Shown here: piece after piece, positions 18,445-27,958 of the stretch
How positions within the stretch are numbered: position 1 is the first letter of the stretch
How the letters are laid out: each line of letters opens with the position of its first letter
DNA from: Serinicoccus chungangensis
Lineage (GTDB): Bacteria > Actinomycetota > Actinomycetes > Actinomycetales > Dermatophilaceae
Direction: 5' to 3'
NCBI RefSeq assembly: GCF_001483745.1
Contig: NZ_LQBL01000002.1
Span: 62,001 to 126,000, forward strand
Length of the DNA: 64,000 nt
The notes under the pieces: generated by a model
Seen by the model: only the letters and a program-made list of their open reading frames with translations
The model's database searches: none
Told to the model about the DNA's origin: nothing
Program-made: the position numbers and the translations under genes

Positions 18445-19847
18445 CCCGCCCGGGCCCGGGTGCCGGGCAGGAGGCGGCGCGCCGCCTCGCGGGCCAGCCG
18501 CGCCCGGGCCCGCGACTCCCGACGCGCCCGGCCCCGGATCCGGGACCACCGCTCCTGCGGCGGGTGGGCCTCGAACCACTCGACCAGGGCCTGCTGCGCC
18601 GCGCGGCGGTCCTCGCCCCGCACGTCGTAGTCACGCACGACCTGCTCCTCGGCGGGGCTCATCGACGGAGCCACCCGGTGCAGCCGGTCCGAGACCTCGT
18701 CCCGGTAGGGCTGCGGCACCAGCTCGAGCGCTGGGTCGAACGACCGGGAGAGCCACGGCAGCGGGTCCGGGCCGACCTTGTCGGCGACGAGGCGCAGCAC
18801 CGTGCTGTCACCGCCGTCGGTGAGGTAGCGGTGGACGGTGTGGGCGATCACCGGCTCCACCTTGATCGGGTCGGCGAGCAGGTGGGCCCGCGGCTCCGCG
18901 CCACGCCACTGGCGCTCCAGCGTCGACGCGGAGGGCCACCGCCCGGTCACGGCGCCGGCCAGCAGCGTCTTGCGGGCGCACTTCGCGCACCGCCCGCACG
19001 GCGAGCCGAGCCGGGGGCCGCGCACGCACGACTGCGCGGCCGCGCCCAGGGCATGGGTGTGGACGATGCGGCTCGTCACCAGCTCGGAGACACCGGCGAC
19101 GGGCACGCACACCGGGAGCCCGACCGCAGCGAAGACCGGGCCCCACTCGGCCACGAAGGGGGACTCGGCGAGGTCACGGTAGTGACCACGCTGCAGCCGG
19201 TAGGTCGCCTCCAGCGGGGCGCCCCAGGCGATGACGTCCAGCCGGTCCCGGTCGGCGTGGAGGAGGAGCGGGACGGCCGTGGTGAAGTCGTGCGGGAAAC
19301 CCATCGACGCCCGGAGGTACTCCACGTCGCTGTCCACGACGTCGACCCGGCGTCCGTGACGCCGCACCACCTCGCAGGACTCCTGCGCGGCGCGGGTGTC
19401 GAACATCGTGGCCCGCCGCTCCCCCTCCGGCGCCCGTTGGAGCAGGTGGTAGGAGCGTGTCGACTCCGGCATGACGGCGAGGGTGGCGACGCTGTCGGTC
19501 CCGCCGCTGAAGCACAGCCCGGGCACCCCCGGCTCCGGCCGGGGCCGCGGGGCCAGGGTGGGGTCCACCGACCCCAGCCGCAGGCCGGGACCGGAGGCCA
19601 GGGCAGCGGCCAGGGCGGGGCTGCCCGCCAGGTTGCTGGTCACCGGCGTCTGGCGGCGGATCCACGGACGGGCGCAGAGGACCGCGGACAGGACCAGCAG
19701 GTCGGGGTGGACGCCGCGCGGGGCGACGGTGACCGTGAACGAGGCGGTATGCCTGGCCAGCCCACCCTTGCGGGTGACCGGTTCGCCCTCGCCCGGGGTC
19801 AGGGCGATACGGACCCGGCCGGGCTCGTGGTGGATGTCGAGGTGCAT
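18438..19847 (-). CDS. QueC-like PP-loop ATPase of unknown product
   Basis: A 469-residue protein. SGGTDS at residues 114-119 is the PP-loop that binds ATP in QueC, tRNA-thiolation and NAD synthetase-like enzymes, and Cys274, Cys284, Cys287 and Cys290 (C-x9-CGRC-AKC) copy the QueC zinc site. The N-terminal 110 residues form an extra domain of beta character (FTVTVAPRG, DLLVLSAVL) not found in QueC, and the C-terminal 160 residues are an additional helical, Arg-rich region. QueC converts 7-carboxy-7-deazaguanine to preQ0, but no queD, queE or folE homologue lies in the window, so this may adenylate another carboxylate. It lies 22 bases after clgR on the same strand, as the likely last gene of the rimO operon. 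Confidence 0.65.
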   Translation of the reverse strand: MHLDIHHEPGRVRIALTPGEGEPVTRKGGLARHTASFTVTVAPRGVHPDLLVLSAVLCARPWIRRQTPVTSNLAGSPALAAALASGPGLRLGSVDPTLAPRPRPEPGVPGLCFSGGTDSVATLAVMPESTRSYHLLQRAPEGERRATMFDTRAAQESCEVVRRHGRRVDVVDSDVEYLRASMGFPHDFTTAVPLLLHADRDRLDVIAWGAPLEATYRLQRGHYRDLAESPFVAEWGPVFAAVGLPVCVPVAGVSELVTSRIVHTHALGAAAQSCVRGPRLGSPCGRCAKCARKTLLAGAVTGRWPSASTLERQWRGAEPRAHLLADPIKVEPVIAHTVHRYLTDGGDSTVLRLVADKVGPDPLPWLSRSFDPALELVPQPYRDEVSDRLHRVAPSMSPAEEQVVRDYDVRGEDRRAAQQALVEWFEAHPPQERWSRIRGRARRESRARARLAREAARRLLPGTRARAGQ

Positions 19848-19869
19848 CAGCGATGCGCCGTGGTCGGGC

Positions 19870-20205
19870 TCAGGCTGCGGAGACCACGGAGTCGCGGCGA
19901 CCGACCCGGCGGGGGTCGATCGGCTTCGCCAGACCCTCGGTGAGGACCGTCGTCATCTGCGTCTCGGCGGTCTCGGTGAGGCTGACCCGGTCGGCGACGG
20001 TCGAGAGCATCTGGGACAGGGGCACGTCCAGCGCGCGGCAGATGGAGGCCAGCAGCTCGGAGCTGGCTTCCTTCTCCCCCCGCTCGATCTCGGAGAGATA
20101 GCCCAGCGAGCAGGACGCCGAGGCACTGACCTCACGCAGCGTCCGGCCCTGGGTCTGCCGCGTCTCTCGGAGGGCGTCCCCGAGCTCGCGTCGTAGGAGC
20201 ACCAT
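19870..20205 (-). CDS. clgR: ClgR-like XRE-family transcription regulator
   Basis: A 111-residue protein with an N-terminal Xre/Cro helix-turn-helix: [20 protein letters not shown] then [33 protein letters not shown]. The rimO/pgsA/cinA context matches mycobacterial clgR (Rv2745c), an activator of clp protease genes. The protein ends in ...SVVSAA; a C-terminal Ala-Ala is the feature by which Streptomyces ClgR is degraded by Clp protease, giving feedback. I prefer ATG 20205, about six bases after GAGGAGG, over the in-frame ATG at 20211, which overlaps the cinA stop as ATGA and has no spacing from the ribosome binding site. Confidence 0.85.
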   Translation of the reverse strand: MVLLRRELGDALRETRQTQGRTLREVSASASCSLGYLSEIERGEKEASSELLASICRALDVPLSQMLSTVADRVSLTETAETQMTTVLTEGLAKPIDPRRVGRRDSVVSAA

Positions 20206-20207
20206 GG

Positions 20208-20822
20208 TCATCCCTCCTCACCTTTCGCGTCGGTCGTGCCCGGTGCCGCGGCGTCGACCCGCGCCGGCCCGGGGGCCGACGCGGATGCCGTAGCGGCACC
20301 TGCTGCCTCTACCGTACCTTCCCCGCCCGACACACCTCTCGTCAGGCAGCCCTGCAGCAGGTCCAGCGCGACGCTCACCGTCGCCCTCCTGATGTGGTCA
20401 CGGTCACCATGAAGGGAGAACACCCGGTGGCCCACCACCTGTTCCCGGTGGGCGACGGCGACGTGCACCGTGCCGGCGGGGGCGCCCTCGCTGGGTCCCG
20501 GCCCGGCCACGCCGGTCGTCGAGACGCACCAGTCCGCGTGCAGCACCCGGGCCCCTCCGAGAGCCATCGCCTCCGCGCACTCCTGCGAGACCGTCCCCGG
20601 ACCCGTCAGCACCCCGTCACCGACCCCCAGCACCTGCTCCTTGACCGGGGTGGCGTACGCGACGACCGAGCCGCGCACCGCGCCGCTGGCACCGGGCACG
20701 TCGGTCAGCGCCGCGCACACCAGGCCCCCGGTCAGGGACTCGGCGGTGGCCACGGACTCCCCACGCTCCAGGAGGTCGCGCACCAGGGCCGTGGCTCGCG
20801 GCTCCCCGGCGGACCCGGTCAC
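20208..20822 (-). CDS. cinA: CinA-family amidohydrolase (NMN deamidase domain)
   Basis: A 204-residue protein consisting only of the CinA C-terminal domain: [25 protein letters not shown] followed by [14 protein letters not shown] and [23 protein letters not shown]. In proteobacteria this domain (PncC) deamidates nicotinamide mononucleotide, recycling a by-product of DNA ligase. The competence/damage-inducible N-terminal domain is absent, as in most actinobacterial versions. The C-terminal 45 residues are Ala/Gly-rich and probably disordered. It starts at GTG 20822, overlapping the pgsA stop as GTGA, so the operon rimO-pgsA-cinA-clgR is translationally coupled throughout. Confidence 0.9.
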   Translation of the reverse strand: MTGSAGEPRATALVRDLLERGESVATAESLTGGLVCAALTDVPGASGAVRGSVVAYATPVKEQVLGVGDGVLTGPGTVSQECAEAMALGGARVLHADWCVSTTGVAGPGPSEGAPAGTVHVAVAHREQVVGHRVFSLHGDRDHIRRATVSVALDLLQGCLTRGVSGGEGTVEAAGAATASASAPGPARVDAAAPGTTDAKGEEG

Positions 20823-21439
20823 GACCCGCCGGCCCGCGGCCTGCCCGTGGGCGCCAGGGCCTGGCGGACGTAGTCGACGCCGGTCACGACCGTGACCAGG
20901 GTGGCGGCGTACATGACCCACAGCCCGAGGTCCTGGAACCAGCCCGCGACCGGGGCGACGAGCACCGCGATCCCCACGGCCTGCAGCACCGTCTTGAGCT
21001 TGCCGCCCTTGCTCGCCGGGATGACCCCGCGCCGGATGACGACGAAGCGCATGAGCGTGATGCCGACCTCCCGCACGAGGATGACGACGGTGACCCACCA
21101 CGACAGCTGCGACAGCAGCGAGAGCCCGACCAGGGCGGTGCCGATGAGCGCCTTGTCGGCGATCGGGTCCATGAGCTTGCCGAAGGCGGTGATGAGCCCC
21201 TGCCTGCGCGCGAGGTGCCCGTCCACCCAGTCGGTGCCGATCGCCACGAGGAAGACAGCCAGCGCCCACCAGCGCAGCCCCGCGTCGTCCCCGCCGCCGC
21301 TGAGCAGCAGCCACCCGAAGAGGGGGACCAGGGCGATCCGCAGGACGGTGAGCGCATTGGGCAGGTTCCAGGGGGAGACGGGCTGCGGGACCGTGGCGGT
21401 CGCCAGGTCGGGTCCGTCGGGGTCGTGCGGGCCGATCAT
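20819..21439 (-). CDS. pgsA: CDP-alcohol phosphatidyltransferase (PgsA-like)
   Basis: A 206-residue membrane enzyme. The active site [24 protein letters not shown] matches the DGx2ARx8Gx3Dx3D signature of CDP-alcohol phosphatidyltransferases, which exchange CMP of CDP-diacylglycerol for an alcohol; this position in the operon corresponds to PgsA3, making phosphatidylglycerolphosphate. About five membrane segments surround it. I start it at ATG 21439, which overlaps the rimO stop as ATGA; an in-frame ATG 13 codons earlier lies inside rim[20 protein letters not shown] is the first membrane helix. Confidence 0.93.
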   Translation of the reverse strand: MIGPHDPDGPDLATATVPQPVSPWNLPNALTVLRIALVPLFGWLLLSGGGDDAGLRWWALAVFLVAIGTDWVDGHLARRQGLITAFGKLMDPIADKALIGTALVGLSLLSQLSWWVTVVILVREVGITLMRFVVIRRGVIPASKGGKLKTVLQAVGIAVLVAPVAGWFQDLGLWVMYAATLVTVVTGVDYVRQALAPTGRPRAGGS

Positions 21440-22959
21440 CGGCCAGGCTCCTCGCTGCCGGGGGACGCGATGGGACATGCCACCAGATCCACACCCTCGG
21501 TGTCCACCACCCGCGCCGTCACGACGGCACCCGGCACGAGCGCCGGCATCCGCCCGTCCTCGTCGACGAGGTAGGTCACCCCGTCGACGTCCGGGCCCTG
21601 CTGCCCGGCCCGACCGACGAGCCGGAGCTCCTCGTCGTCGTCCTCGACCGCCTCGACGAGCACCTCCACCAGGGTCCCCACCCGCTCGGCGGCCCGCTGG
21701 GCGGTCAGCTCCTCGACGAGCGCACCGACCTGCTCGACGCGCTCCCGGACCACGTGCTCGGGCACCTTGTCGGCATACCCCTCCGCCTCGGTGCCGTCCT
21801 CGTCGGAGTAGCCGAAGACGCCGACGACGTCGAGGCGAGCCGCCCCGAGGAAGTCGGTGAGCTCGGCGACGTCCTCCTCGGTCTCACCCGGGAAGCCGAC
21901 GATGACGTTGGTCCGGATGCCCGCCTCAGGGACGCGGGCGCGCACCTGCTCGAGCAGCCCGAGGAAGGAATCGCGGTCGCCGAACCGGCGCATCCGGCGC
22001 AGCAGCGGCCCGGAGGCGTGCTGGAAGGAGATGTCGAAGTAGGGGACCACGCCGGGGGTCCTGGCCATGGCGTCCAGCAGGTCGGGACGGATCTCGGCCG
22101 GCTGCAGGTAGGACACCCGGACCCGCTCGATGCCGGGCACCCGGGTCAGCTCGGGCAGCAGCGCGTCGACCAGGCGCAGGTCACCCAGGTCCTTGCCGTA
22201 GGACGTGGTGTTCTCGCTGACGAGGAACACCTCCTTGACGCCCCGCTCGCCCAGCCAGGCCGCCTCGGCGAGGATCTCCTCCGGCGTCCGCGACACGAAG
22301 GCGCCGCGGAACATGGGGATGGCGCAGAAGGCGCACCGCCGGTCGCAGCCCGAGGCGATCTTGAGCGGGGCCCACGGCCGTCCGTCCAGCCGGGCGCGGA
22401 CGACCCGCGGGCCGGTGGCCGGTGCGACCTGCTCGAGGGGCACGGTCGGCTCGACCCCGGTGGGGGTCGGCGTCCCCCGCGGCTGCTGGTGGCCGGGCAG
22501 CGCCACCCCTGCGCTGGAGGTATGCCGTGCGCTGGGCGAGATGGGCAGCAGCCGACGCCGGTCGGCGGGGACGTGCGAGGGCACGCTCCCGCCCCCGAGG
22601 ATGGTGCGCAGGTGCTGGGACATGTCCCCGTAGGAGTCGAAGCCCAGCACCGCGTCGGCCTCGGGCAGCTCCGAGGCGAGCTGCTCGCCGTAGCGCTCGG
22701 CCATGCACCCCACGGCGACCACCTTCTGGGTGCGGCCGGTGCGCTTGAGGTCGTTCGCCTCGAGGAGGGCGTCGATCGAGTCCTTCTTGGCCTGCTCGAC
22801 GAAGCCGCAGGTGTTGACCACCGCCACGTCGGCGTCCGCGGCGTCCTCGACCAGGGTCCAGCCCTCGGCCGCCAGGCGGCCCGCCAGCTCCTCGGAGTCC
22901 ACCTCGTTACGGGTGCACCCCAGGGTGACGACGGCGACGCTTCGCGTGGGCTCCAGCAT
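21436..22959 (-). CDS. rimO: Ribosomal protein S12 methylthiotransferase RimO
   Basis: A 507-residue radical-SAM methylthiotransferase. The N-terminal domain carries [28 protein letters not shown] and [11 protein letters not shown], the three cysteines of the auxiliary 4Fe-4S cluster; the radical-SAM cluster is [10 protein letters not shown]-terminal TRAM domain ends the protein. It adds a methylthio group to an aspartate of ribosomal protein S12. About 75 residues between the first domain and the radical-SAM motif form a Pro/Ser-rich insert that is longer than usual. ATG 22959 is chosen from the TACACT hexamer 6 nt upstream. It heads the operon pgsA-cinA-clgR-PP-loop gene. Confidence 0.93.
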   Translation of the reverse strand: MLEPTRSVAVVTLGCTRNEVDSEELAGRLAAEGWTLVEDAADADVAVVNTCGFVEQAKKDSIDALLEANDLKRTGRTQKVVAVGCMAERYGEQLASELPEADAVLGFDSYGDMSQHLRTILGGGSVPSHVPADRRRLLPISPSARHTSSAGVALPGHQQPRGTPTPTGVEPTVPLEQVAPATGPRVVRARLDGRPWAPLKIASGCDRRCAFCAIPMFRGAFVSRTPEEILAEAAWLGERGVKEVFLVSENTTSYGKDLGDLRLVDALLPELTRVPGIERVRVSYLQPAEIRPDLLDAMARTPGVVPYFDISFQHASGPLLRRMRRFGDRDSFLGLLEQVRARVPEAGIRTNVIVGFPGETEEDVAELTDFLGAARLDVVGVFGYSDEDGTEAEGYADKVPEHVVRERVEQVGALVEELTAQRAAERVGTLVEVLVEAVEDDDEELRLVGRAGQQGPDVDGVTYLVDEDGRMPALVPGAVVTARVVDTEGVDLVACPIASPGSEEPGR

Positions 22960-22965
22960 CCCTCG

Positions 22966-22971
22966 AGTGTA
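22966..22971 (-). promoter_or_regulatory. -10 TACACT for rimO operon
   Basis: TACACT on the minus strand ends 6 nt before the ATG at 22959. Confidence 0.5.
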
Positions 22972-23038
22972 GGTGCGGCATCCCCGTGCCGCGGCCGTCG
23001 ACGCCGCCCCCCGGCCCGGCGTCGGGGGCCTCGCGTGG

Positions 23039-23044
23039 TCAGAT
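23039..23044 (+). promoter_or_regulatory. -10 TCAGAT for dipeptidase gene
   Basis: TCAGAT ends 6 nt before the ATG at 23051; a weaker match (C at position 2). Confidence 0.35.
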
Positions 23045-23050
23045 GGACCC

Positions 23051-24187
23051 ATGGAGGAGCAGGCGGACCCCGGGTCCTGGAGCGGTCGGCACCTGGTCGT
23101 GGACGGGCACAACGACCTGCCCTGGGCGTTGCGCGAGCTGGTCGGCACCGAGCTGGGCCCGGAGGTGGACCTGGGCGCGTCCACGCGGGACCGTGGTCTG
23201 CACACCGACCTGCCGCGCCTGCGCCGGGGAGGGGTGGGCGGTCAGTTCTGGTCGGTCTACGTCCCGTCCTCGACGGGCGAGGCCCGCGCCGTGGCGACCA
23301 CCCTCGAGCAGATCGACCTCGTGCACCGGCTGGTCGAGCGGTATGCCGACCACCTCACGCTGGCGACGACCGCCGCCCAGGTGCGCGAGGCGATGGCGCG
23401 GGGCCGGGTCGCCTCGCTGCTGGGCGCGGAGGGCGGGCACTCCATCGGCTCCTCGCTGGGGGTGCTGCGGATGCTGCACCGGCTGGGGGTGCGCTACCTC
23501 ACCCTCACCCACAACCACAACACCCCGTGGGCCGACAGCGCCACCGACGTCCCGGAGCACGGCGGCCTGACGGACCTCGGCGTCCGCGTGGTCGGCGAGC
23601 TCAACCGCCTGGGCATGCTCGTCGACCTCTCCCACGTCGCGGCCACGACGATGCGTGACGCGCTGGCGGCGTCGACCGCCCCCGTGCTGTTCAGCCACTC
23701 CAACGCCCGCGCCCTCTGCCCCTCGCCCCGCAACGTGCCGGACGACGTGCTCGCCTCGATGGCCGCTGCGGGCGGGGTGTGCATGGCCACCTTCGTGCCG
23801 CAGTTCGTCTCCCCCGCCTGCTGGCGCTGGCAGGTCGAGGCGCGCGAGGCGGCCCAGGACGCGGGGCTCGACCCCAACGACCACCCGGCGATGACCCGCT
23901 TCGCCGGGTCGTGGGAGCAGCATCACCCCCGGCCGGTCGCGACGCTCCCGGAGGTGGCCGACCACCTGGACCACCTGCGCGCCGTCGCCGGCGTCGGGCA
24001 CCTGGGGCTGGGCGGGGACTTCGACGGCACCGAGCAGGTCGTCGTCGGCCTCGAGGACGTCTCGACCTACCCGGCCCTGCTCGCCGAGCTGCGGGACCGG
24101 GGATGGTCCGGCGCCGACCTGGACGCGCTGACCCACGGCAACGTCCTGCGGCTCCTGCAGGACGTCGAGGACGCGGCGGAGGGATGA
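23051..24187 (+). CDS. Membrane dipeptidase, peptidase family M19
   Basis: A 378-residue zinc dipeptidase. [11 protein letters not shown] near the N-terminus is the HxD metal motif, [15 protein letters not shown] carries the bridging glutamate, [12 protein letters not shown] and [12 protein letters not shown] supply further metal histidines, and LGGDFDG the C-terminal active-site aspartate. No signal peptide precedes the catalytic core, so it is probably cytoplasmic despite the family name. M19 enzymes cleave L,D- and D,D-dipeptides and some beta-lactams. It lies head-to-head with rimO (about 90 bases apart) and converges on the maleylpyruvate isomerase-like gene. Confidence 0.9.
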   Translation: MEEQADPGSWSGRHLVVDGHNDLPWALRELVGTELGPEVDLGASTRDRGLHTDLPRLRRGGVGGQFWSVYVPSSTGEARAVATTLEQIDLVHRLVERYADHLTLATTAAQVREAMARGRVASLLGAEGGHSIGSSLGVLRMLHRLGVRYLTLTHNHNTPWADSATDVPEHGGLTDLGVRVVGELNRLGMLVDLSHVAATTMRDALAASTAPVLFSHSNARALCPSPRNVPDDVLASMAAAGGVCMATFVPQFVSPACWRWQVEAREAAQDAGLDPNDHPAMTRFAGSWEQHHPRPVATLPEVADHLDHLRAVAGVGHLGLGGDFDGTEQVVVGLEDVSTYPALLAELRDRGWSGADLDALTHGNVLRLLQDVEDAAEG

Positions 24188-24194
24188 GGGGGCC

Positions 24195-24914
24195 TCAGAG
24201 CCACGCCGGCAGCTGCGGCAGCCGACCACCGGTGGCCGCGACCGGCAGCGTGACGGGTCGCCCGCTCACCCAGGCCGCCAGCGCGCGCACGTCGCCGACC
24301 ACCCGCGGTGCCTCCGGCCCGGGACGACCCACCTCCCAGCCCGCCTCGCCGCCCTCCTCGCGCAGGACCAGGCTCGGGTGGCCCTCGACGCGGGACCGCT
24401 GACGGGTGACGTCCCGGAGCAGGGCGTGGGCGAAGACCTCGGGCAGGTCCTGGTCGTGGGCCCCGGCGCCCAGGTCGAGCGCGTGCAGGAAGACCTCCCG
24501 CGCCCGCAGCCAGGGGAGGGTGTCCGCCGCGATCACGGTGCCCTGCCGGACCCGGACCCGGACCTGCCACTGCTCCTCCCCCAGCCGGCCCATCCCCTCG
24601 GCCAACGCCTGCGCCTCCTCGCGCGAGCGCTCCCGCAGCATCGACGCCGGGGCGTGGGCCAGCTCCTCGATGTCGGCGTCGCGAGCCTGCGGCGAGGCAT
24701 ACATGGGCGTCTCGACCCCGGTGCGGGCCCAGCTGACCAGGTGGCCCAGGGCGCGGGCGTTGAGCGCGACGTGCGCCACGACGTGCGCCCGGGTCCAGCC
24801 GGGCAGCAGGGAGGGCTCCCGGAGGGCCTGGTCCGGCAGGGATGCGAGCGTCGTCTCCCAGAGCCGGGTCCCGGCCGCGACCCACCCCAGCGAGCTGCCG
24901 CGTCCGGGGGCCAC
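24195..24914 (-). CDS. Mycothiol-dependent maleylpyruvate isomerase-family protein
   Basis: A 239-residue DinB/mycothiol-dependent isomerase-fold protein. LLPGWTRAHVVAHVALNARALGHLVSW carries the first metal histidine, and ARAREVFLHALDLGAG the second motif with Glu and His, of the TIGR03083/MDMPI family. Proteins of this family use mycothiol as cofactor or bind it, in isomerisation or detoxification; most members are of unknown substrate. Its GTG lies 1 base after the ftsK stop, so it is co-transcribed with ftsK. A second member of the same superfamily is at 55802. Confidence 0.8.
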   Translation of the reverse strand: MAPGRGSSLGWVAAGTRLWETTLASLPDQALREPSLLPGWTRAHVVAHVALNARALGHLVSWARTGVETPMYASPQARDADIEELAHAPASMLRERSREEAQALAEGMGRLGEEQWQVRVRVRQGTVIAADTLPWLRAREVFLHALDLGAGAHDQDLPEVFAHALLRDVTRQRSRVEGHPSLVLREEGGEAGWEVGRPGPEAPRVVGDVRALAAWVSGRPVTLPVAATGGRLPQLPAWL

Positions 24915-24915
24915 G

Positions 24916-27777
24916 TCAGTCGCGCCCCGTGAGCGACCAGGCGTCCTCGCTCTCGGGCTCCTCCTCGTCCTCGACGTAGCTGCCGCTGATCGGGTCGCCG
25001 TCGTAGCGGGGGTCCCGCCGGGCCGGGTGGGCCGGCGCACCGTCACCACGCACGGGGCCGGGCCCCTCCTGCTCGACGACGTCGTCCTCGTCGGCGACCT
25101 CGGTGGGGTCGGCGTCGAAGGGCGCGGTGTCGGACTCCACCTCCGGACGCGGCGGCTCCTGGCCCTGCATGAGCGCGAGGGTGGTCTCGAGGTCGTCCGG
25201 CTTGACCAGCACGTCGCGGGCCTTGCTGCCCTCGGACGGTCCGACGATGCCCCGGCTCTCCATGAGGTCCATGAGACGACCCGCCTTGGCGAAGCCGACG
25301 CGCAGCTTGCGCTGCAGCATCGAGGTCGAGCCGAACTGCGTCGTGACGACCTGCTCCGTGGCCTGGAGCAGCAGGTCGAGGTCGTCGCCGATGTCCTCGT
25401 CGATCTGCTTCTTGGCCGGGGCGGCGATGACCTCCTCGACGTACCTCGGCTTGAGCTGCCCGGTGACGTGCGCGACGACGTCGTGGATCTCGGACTCGGT
25501 GACCCACGACCCCTGGACGCGCATCGTCTTGCTCGCGCCCATGGGCAGGAAGAGCGCGTCGCCCATGCCGATGAGCTTCTCCGCCCCCGGCTGGTCCAGC
25601 ACGACCCGGGAGTCGGCCAGCGAGGACGTCGCGAAGGCCATCCGGCTCGGCACGTTGGCCTTGATGAGGCCGGTGACCACGTCGACGCTGGGACGCTGGG
25701 TGGCGAGCACCAGGTGGATGCCGGCGGCGCGGGCGAGCTGGGTGATGCGCACCACCGACTCCTCGACGTCGCGCGGGGCGACCATCATGAGGTCGGCGAG
25801 CTCGTCGACGACGACCAGGAGGTAGGGGTAGGGCTGCAGCACCCGCTCCGACCCCGGCGGGGGGCTGACCTTGCCGGCCCGGATGGCCTTGTTGAAGTCG
25901 TCGATGTGCTTGTAGCCGAACGCCGCGAGGTCGTCGTAGCGGTGGTCCATCTCCTTGACCACCCAGGCGAGCGCCTCGGCGGCCTTCTTGGGGTTGGTGA
26001 TGATCGGGGTGATGAGGTGCGGGATGCCCTCGTATGCCGTGAGCTCGACCCGCTTGGGGTCGACGAGGATGAGGCGCACCTCGTCGGGGGTCGACCGCAT
26101 GAGGATCGAGGTGATCATCGAGTTGACGAAGCTCGACTTGCCGGAGCCGGTGGCCCCGGCGACGAGCATGTGCGGCATCTTGGCGAGGTTGGCGATGACG
26201 TAGCCGCCCTCGACGTCCTTGCCCACCCCCATGACCATGGGGTGGGTGTTGTTGCGCGCCGTCTGGCTGCGCAGGACGTCGCCGAGGCTGACGTTCTCCC
26301 GGTCCGCGTTGGGGATCTCGACGCCGACCGCCGACTTGCCCGGGATGGGCGAGAGGATCCGCACGTCCGCGCTGGCGACGGCATACGCGATGTTCTTGGA
26401 CAGCGCGGTGATCCGCTCGACCTTGACCCCGGGTCCGAGCTCGACCTCGTAGCGGGTGACGGTCGGCCCCCGGCTGAAGTCGGTGACCTGCGCGTCGATG
26501 TTGAAGTCCTCGAGCACGCCGGTGAGCGCCTCGACCACCTTGTCGTTGGCCTCCGAGCGCTCCTTGTGCGGGGTGCCGGGCTTGAGCAGCGCGGACTCCG
26601 GGAGAGTGTAGGTGATGTCGCCGGCGAGCTGCAGCTGCTCCACCCGCTGCGGCAGCTGGGCCGTCGGCGGGGCCTCGAGCTCGGACTTCGCCGCCTTGGC
26701 CTTCTCGACCGCGGTGGGGGCGGCCGGCCGCTTCTGCCCGGGCCGGGGGCCGGGGATCTCGTCGGTGGAGTCGCCCTGGGCGTCCGCGGCGGGGGCCGTC
26801 CTCGGCCCGGGCCGGGGGGTGGCCTTCGCGGCGGTCCGACCGGTCGCCGGCGGGGGGGCCTCCCCGGTGTCGTCGTCGCCGGCCGCGGCCCTGCGGGCTC
26901 CCGCACGACGGGCGCGCCGGGCCGCACGGTCCACCTCCGCGGCCTGGTCGAAGGGCACGTCCCCCTCGCGCGGGCCGTCGACGTCACCGGCGCCGCGGCG
27001 ACGCCGCGGCAGCGGGTTGCCGTCGGCGTCGACCTCGTCGAAGCGGGCGGAGTCGAAGAGCTGCTGCTCGACCTCCCTGAGGCGGTCGGGGATGCGGTGC
27101 ACGGGGGTGCGCGTGAGGACGAGGAACCCGAAGACGCCCAGGAGGGTGAGCACGATGTAGGCCCCGGTCACGGTGATCGCCGACGCCGGGATGGAGGAGG
27201 CCATGAAGCCGAGGATGCCGCCGGAGCGCTGCAGGACCGCCGAGCCCTCCGCGTAGTCGGGGTTGCCGGTCGCGAGGTGGGTGATGCCGCTGGCGGACAC
27301 CAGGATGGCGGTCATCCCGATGCTCATCCGGTTGGTCGCCTGCTGCTGGTCGGGCGCACGGAAGAGCCGGACCGCGAAGAAGAGGAGCACGGCCGGCAGG
27401 ACGAGCGCGACCCGGCCGAAGGTGCCCGCGGCCGCCACGTGGATGACGTCGCCGACGTAGCCGTCCAGGCCCCACCACTCCCGCAGGGCCACGACCAGGG
27501 CCAGGGCGAGCAGGAGGAACCCGGCGCCGTCGCGCCGGTGCTCGGGGTCCAGGTCGTGGGCCGTGTCGGTCATCGCCCGGACCGTGCCGCCGGTGACGCC
27601 GGCGATGCCGCGCAGCGCCCGGCCCGGGAGCGAGGGGCCGTCGGCCGGCCGGGAGGCGGCGGGCCCGCCCCGGCCCGAGCCGGCCGAGCCACGGCCCTTC
27701 GTCGTCGTCGACCGGCTCGCGGGGCGCCGGGAGGCGCCGCCGGAGCCGGCTCGGGTCGAGGTCGCAGTCTTGGCCAC
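24916..27777 (-). CDS. ftsK: FtsK/SpoIIIE DNA translocase
   Basis: A 953-residue DNA translocase of the division septum. Four membrane segments lie at about residues 86-226, followed by a Pro/Ala-rich linker, the alpha domain, and the RecA-like motor with Walker A GATGSGKS at 541-548 and Walker B YLLVVVDELADLMMV. The C-terminal winged-helix gamma domain, TSMLQRKLRVGFAKAGRLM, reads orienting DNA motifs and contacts XerCD/dif. An acidic tail follows. I start it at GTG 27777 because TACCGT lies 6 nt upstream; the open frame extends 34 codons further but with no protein character. The gene stands next to the two 2TM genes and RNase J, as in other actinobacteria. Confidence 0.95.
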   Translation of the reverse strand: MAKTATSTRAGSGGASRRPASRSTTTKGRGSAGSGRGGPAASRPADGPSLPGRALRGIAGVTGGTVRAMTDTAHDLDPEHRRDGAGFLLLALALVVALREWWGLDGYVGDVIHVAAAGTFGRVALVLPAVLLFFAVRLFRAPDQQQATNRMSIGMTAILVSASGITHLATGNPDYAEGSAVLQRSGGILGFMASSIPASAITVTGAYIVLTLLGVFGFLVLTRTPVHRIPDRLREVEQQLFDSARFDEVDADGNPLPRRRRGAGDVDGPREGDVPFDQAAEVDRAARRARRAGARRAAAGDDDTGEAPPPATGRTAAKATPRPGPRTAPAADAQGDSTDEIPGPRPGQKRPAAPTAVEKAKAAKSELEAPPTAQLPQRVEQLQLAGDITYTLPESALLKPGTPHKERSEANDKVVEALTGVLEDFNIDAQVTDFSRGPTVTRYEVELGPGVKVERITALSKNIAYAVASADVRILSPIPGKSAVGVEIPNADRENVSLGDVLRSQTARNNTHPMVMGVGKDVEGGYVIANLAKMPHMLVAGATGSGKSSFVNSMITSILMRSTPDEVRLILVDPKRVELTAYEGIPHLITPIITNPKKAAEALAWVVKEMDHRYDDLAAFGYKHIDDFNKAIRAGKVSPPPGSERVLQPYPYLLVVVDELADLMMVAPRDVEESVVRITQLARAAGIHLVLATQRPSVDVVTGLIKANVPSRMAFATSSLADSRVVLDQPGAEKLIGMGDALFLPMGASKTMRVQGSWVTESEIHDVVAHVTGQLKPRYVEEVIAAPAKKQIDEDIGDDLDLLLQATEQVVTTQFGSTSMLQRKLRVGFAKAGRLMDLMESRGIVGPSEGSKARDVLVKPDDLETTLALMQGQEPPRPEVESDTAPFDADPTEVADEDDVVEQEGPGPVRGDGAPAHPARRDPRYDGDPISGSYVEDEEEPESEDAWSLTGRD

Positions 27778-27783
27778 GGTCGC

Positions 27784-27789
27784 ACGGTA
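27784..27789 (-). promoter_or_regulatory. -10 TACCGT for ftsK
   Basis: TACCGT on the minus strand ends 6 nt before the GTG at 27777 and fixes the start used here. Confidence 0.5.
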
Positions 27790-27918
27790 CCCAATGGTCA
27801 CCGTCGTCACACGGGTCCCACGCCGTCCGCGGCCCGACCGGGGGCTCCTCGTCCGCCTCGTGACGGGGCACCCGGCCACCCGCTGACAGGTGTCACACCC
27901 GTGGTGACGCCGCAGCCT

Positions 27919-27924
27919 CTAGCG
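27919..27924 (+). promoter_or_regulatory. -10 TAGCGT for first 2TM gene
   Basis: TAGCGT lies 34 bases before the ATG at 27959, so this gene would have a short leader with a GAGGAG ribosome binding site at 27949-27954. Confidence 0.4.
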
Positions 27925-27958
27925 TCGAGGCATACCGTCCGACCAGCGAGGAGCCGCC

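Noticed and set aside
18438-19847. Calling the PP-loop protein queC
   Set aside because: Extra domains at both ends and no other pathway genes nearby.
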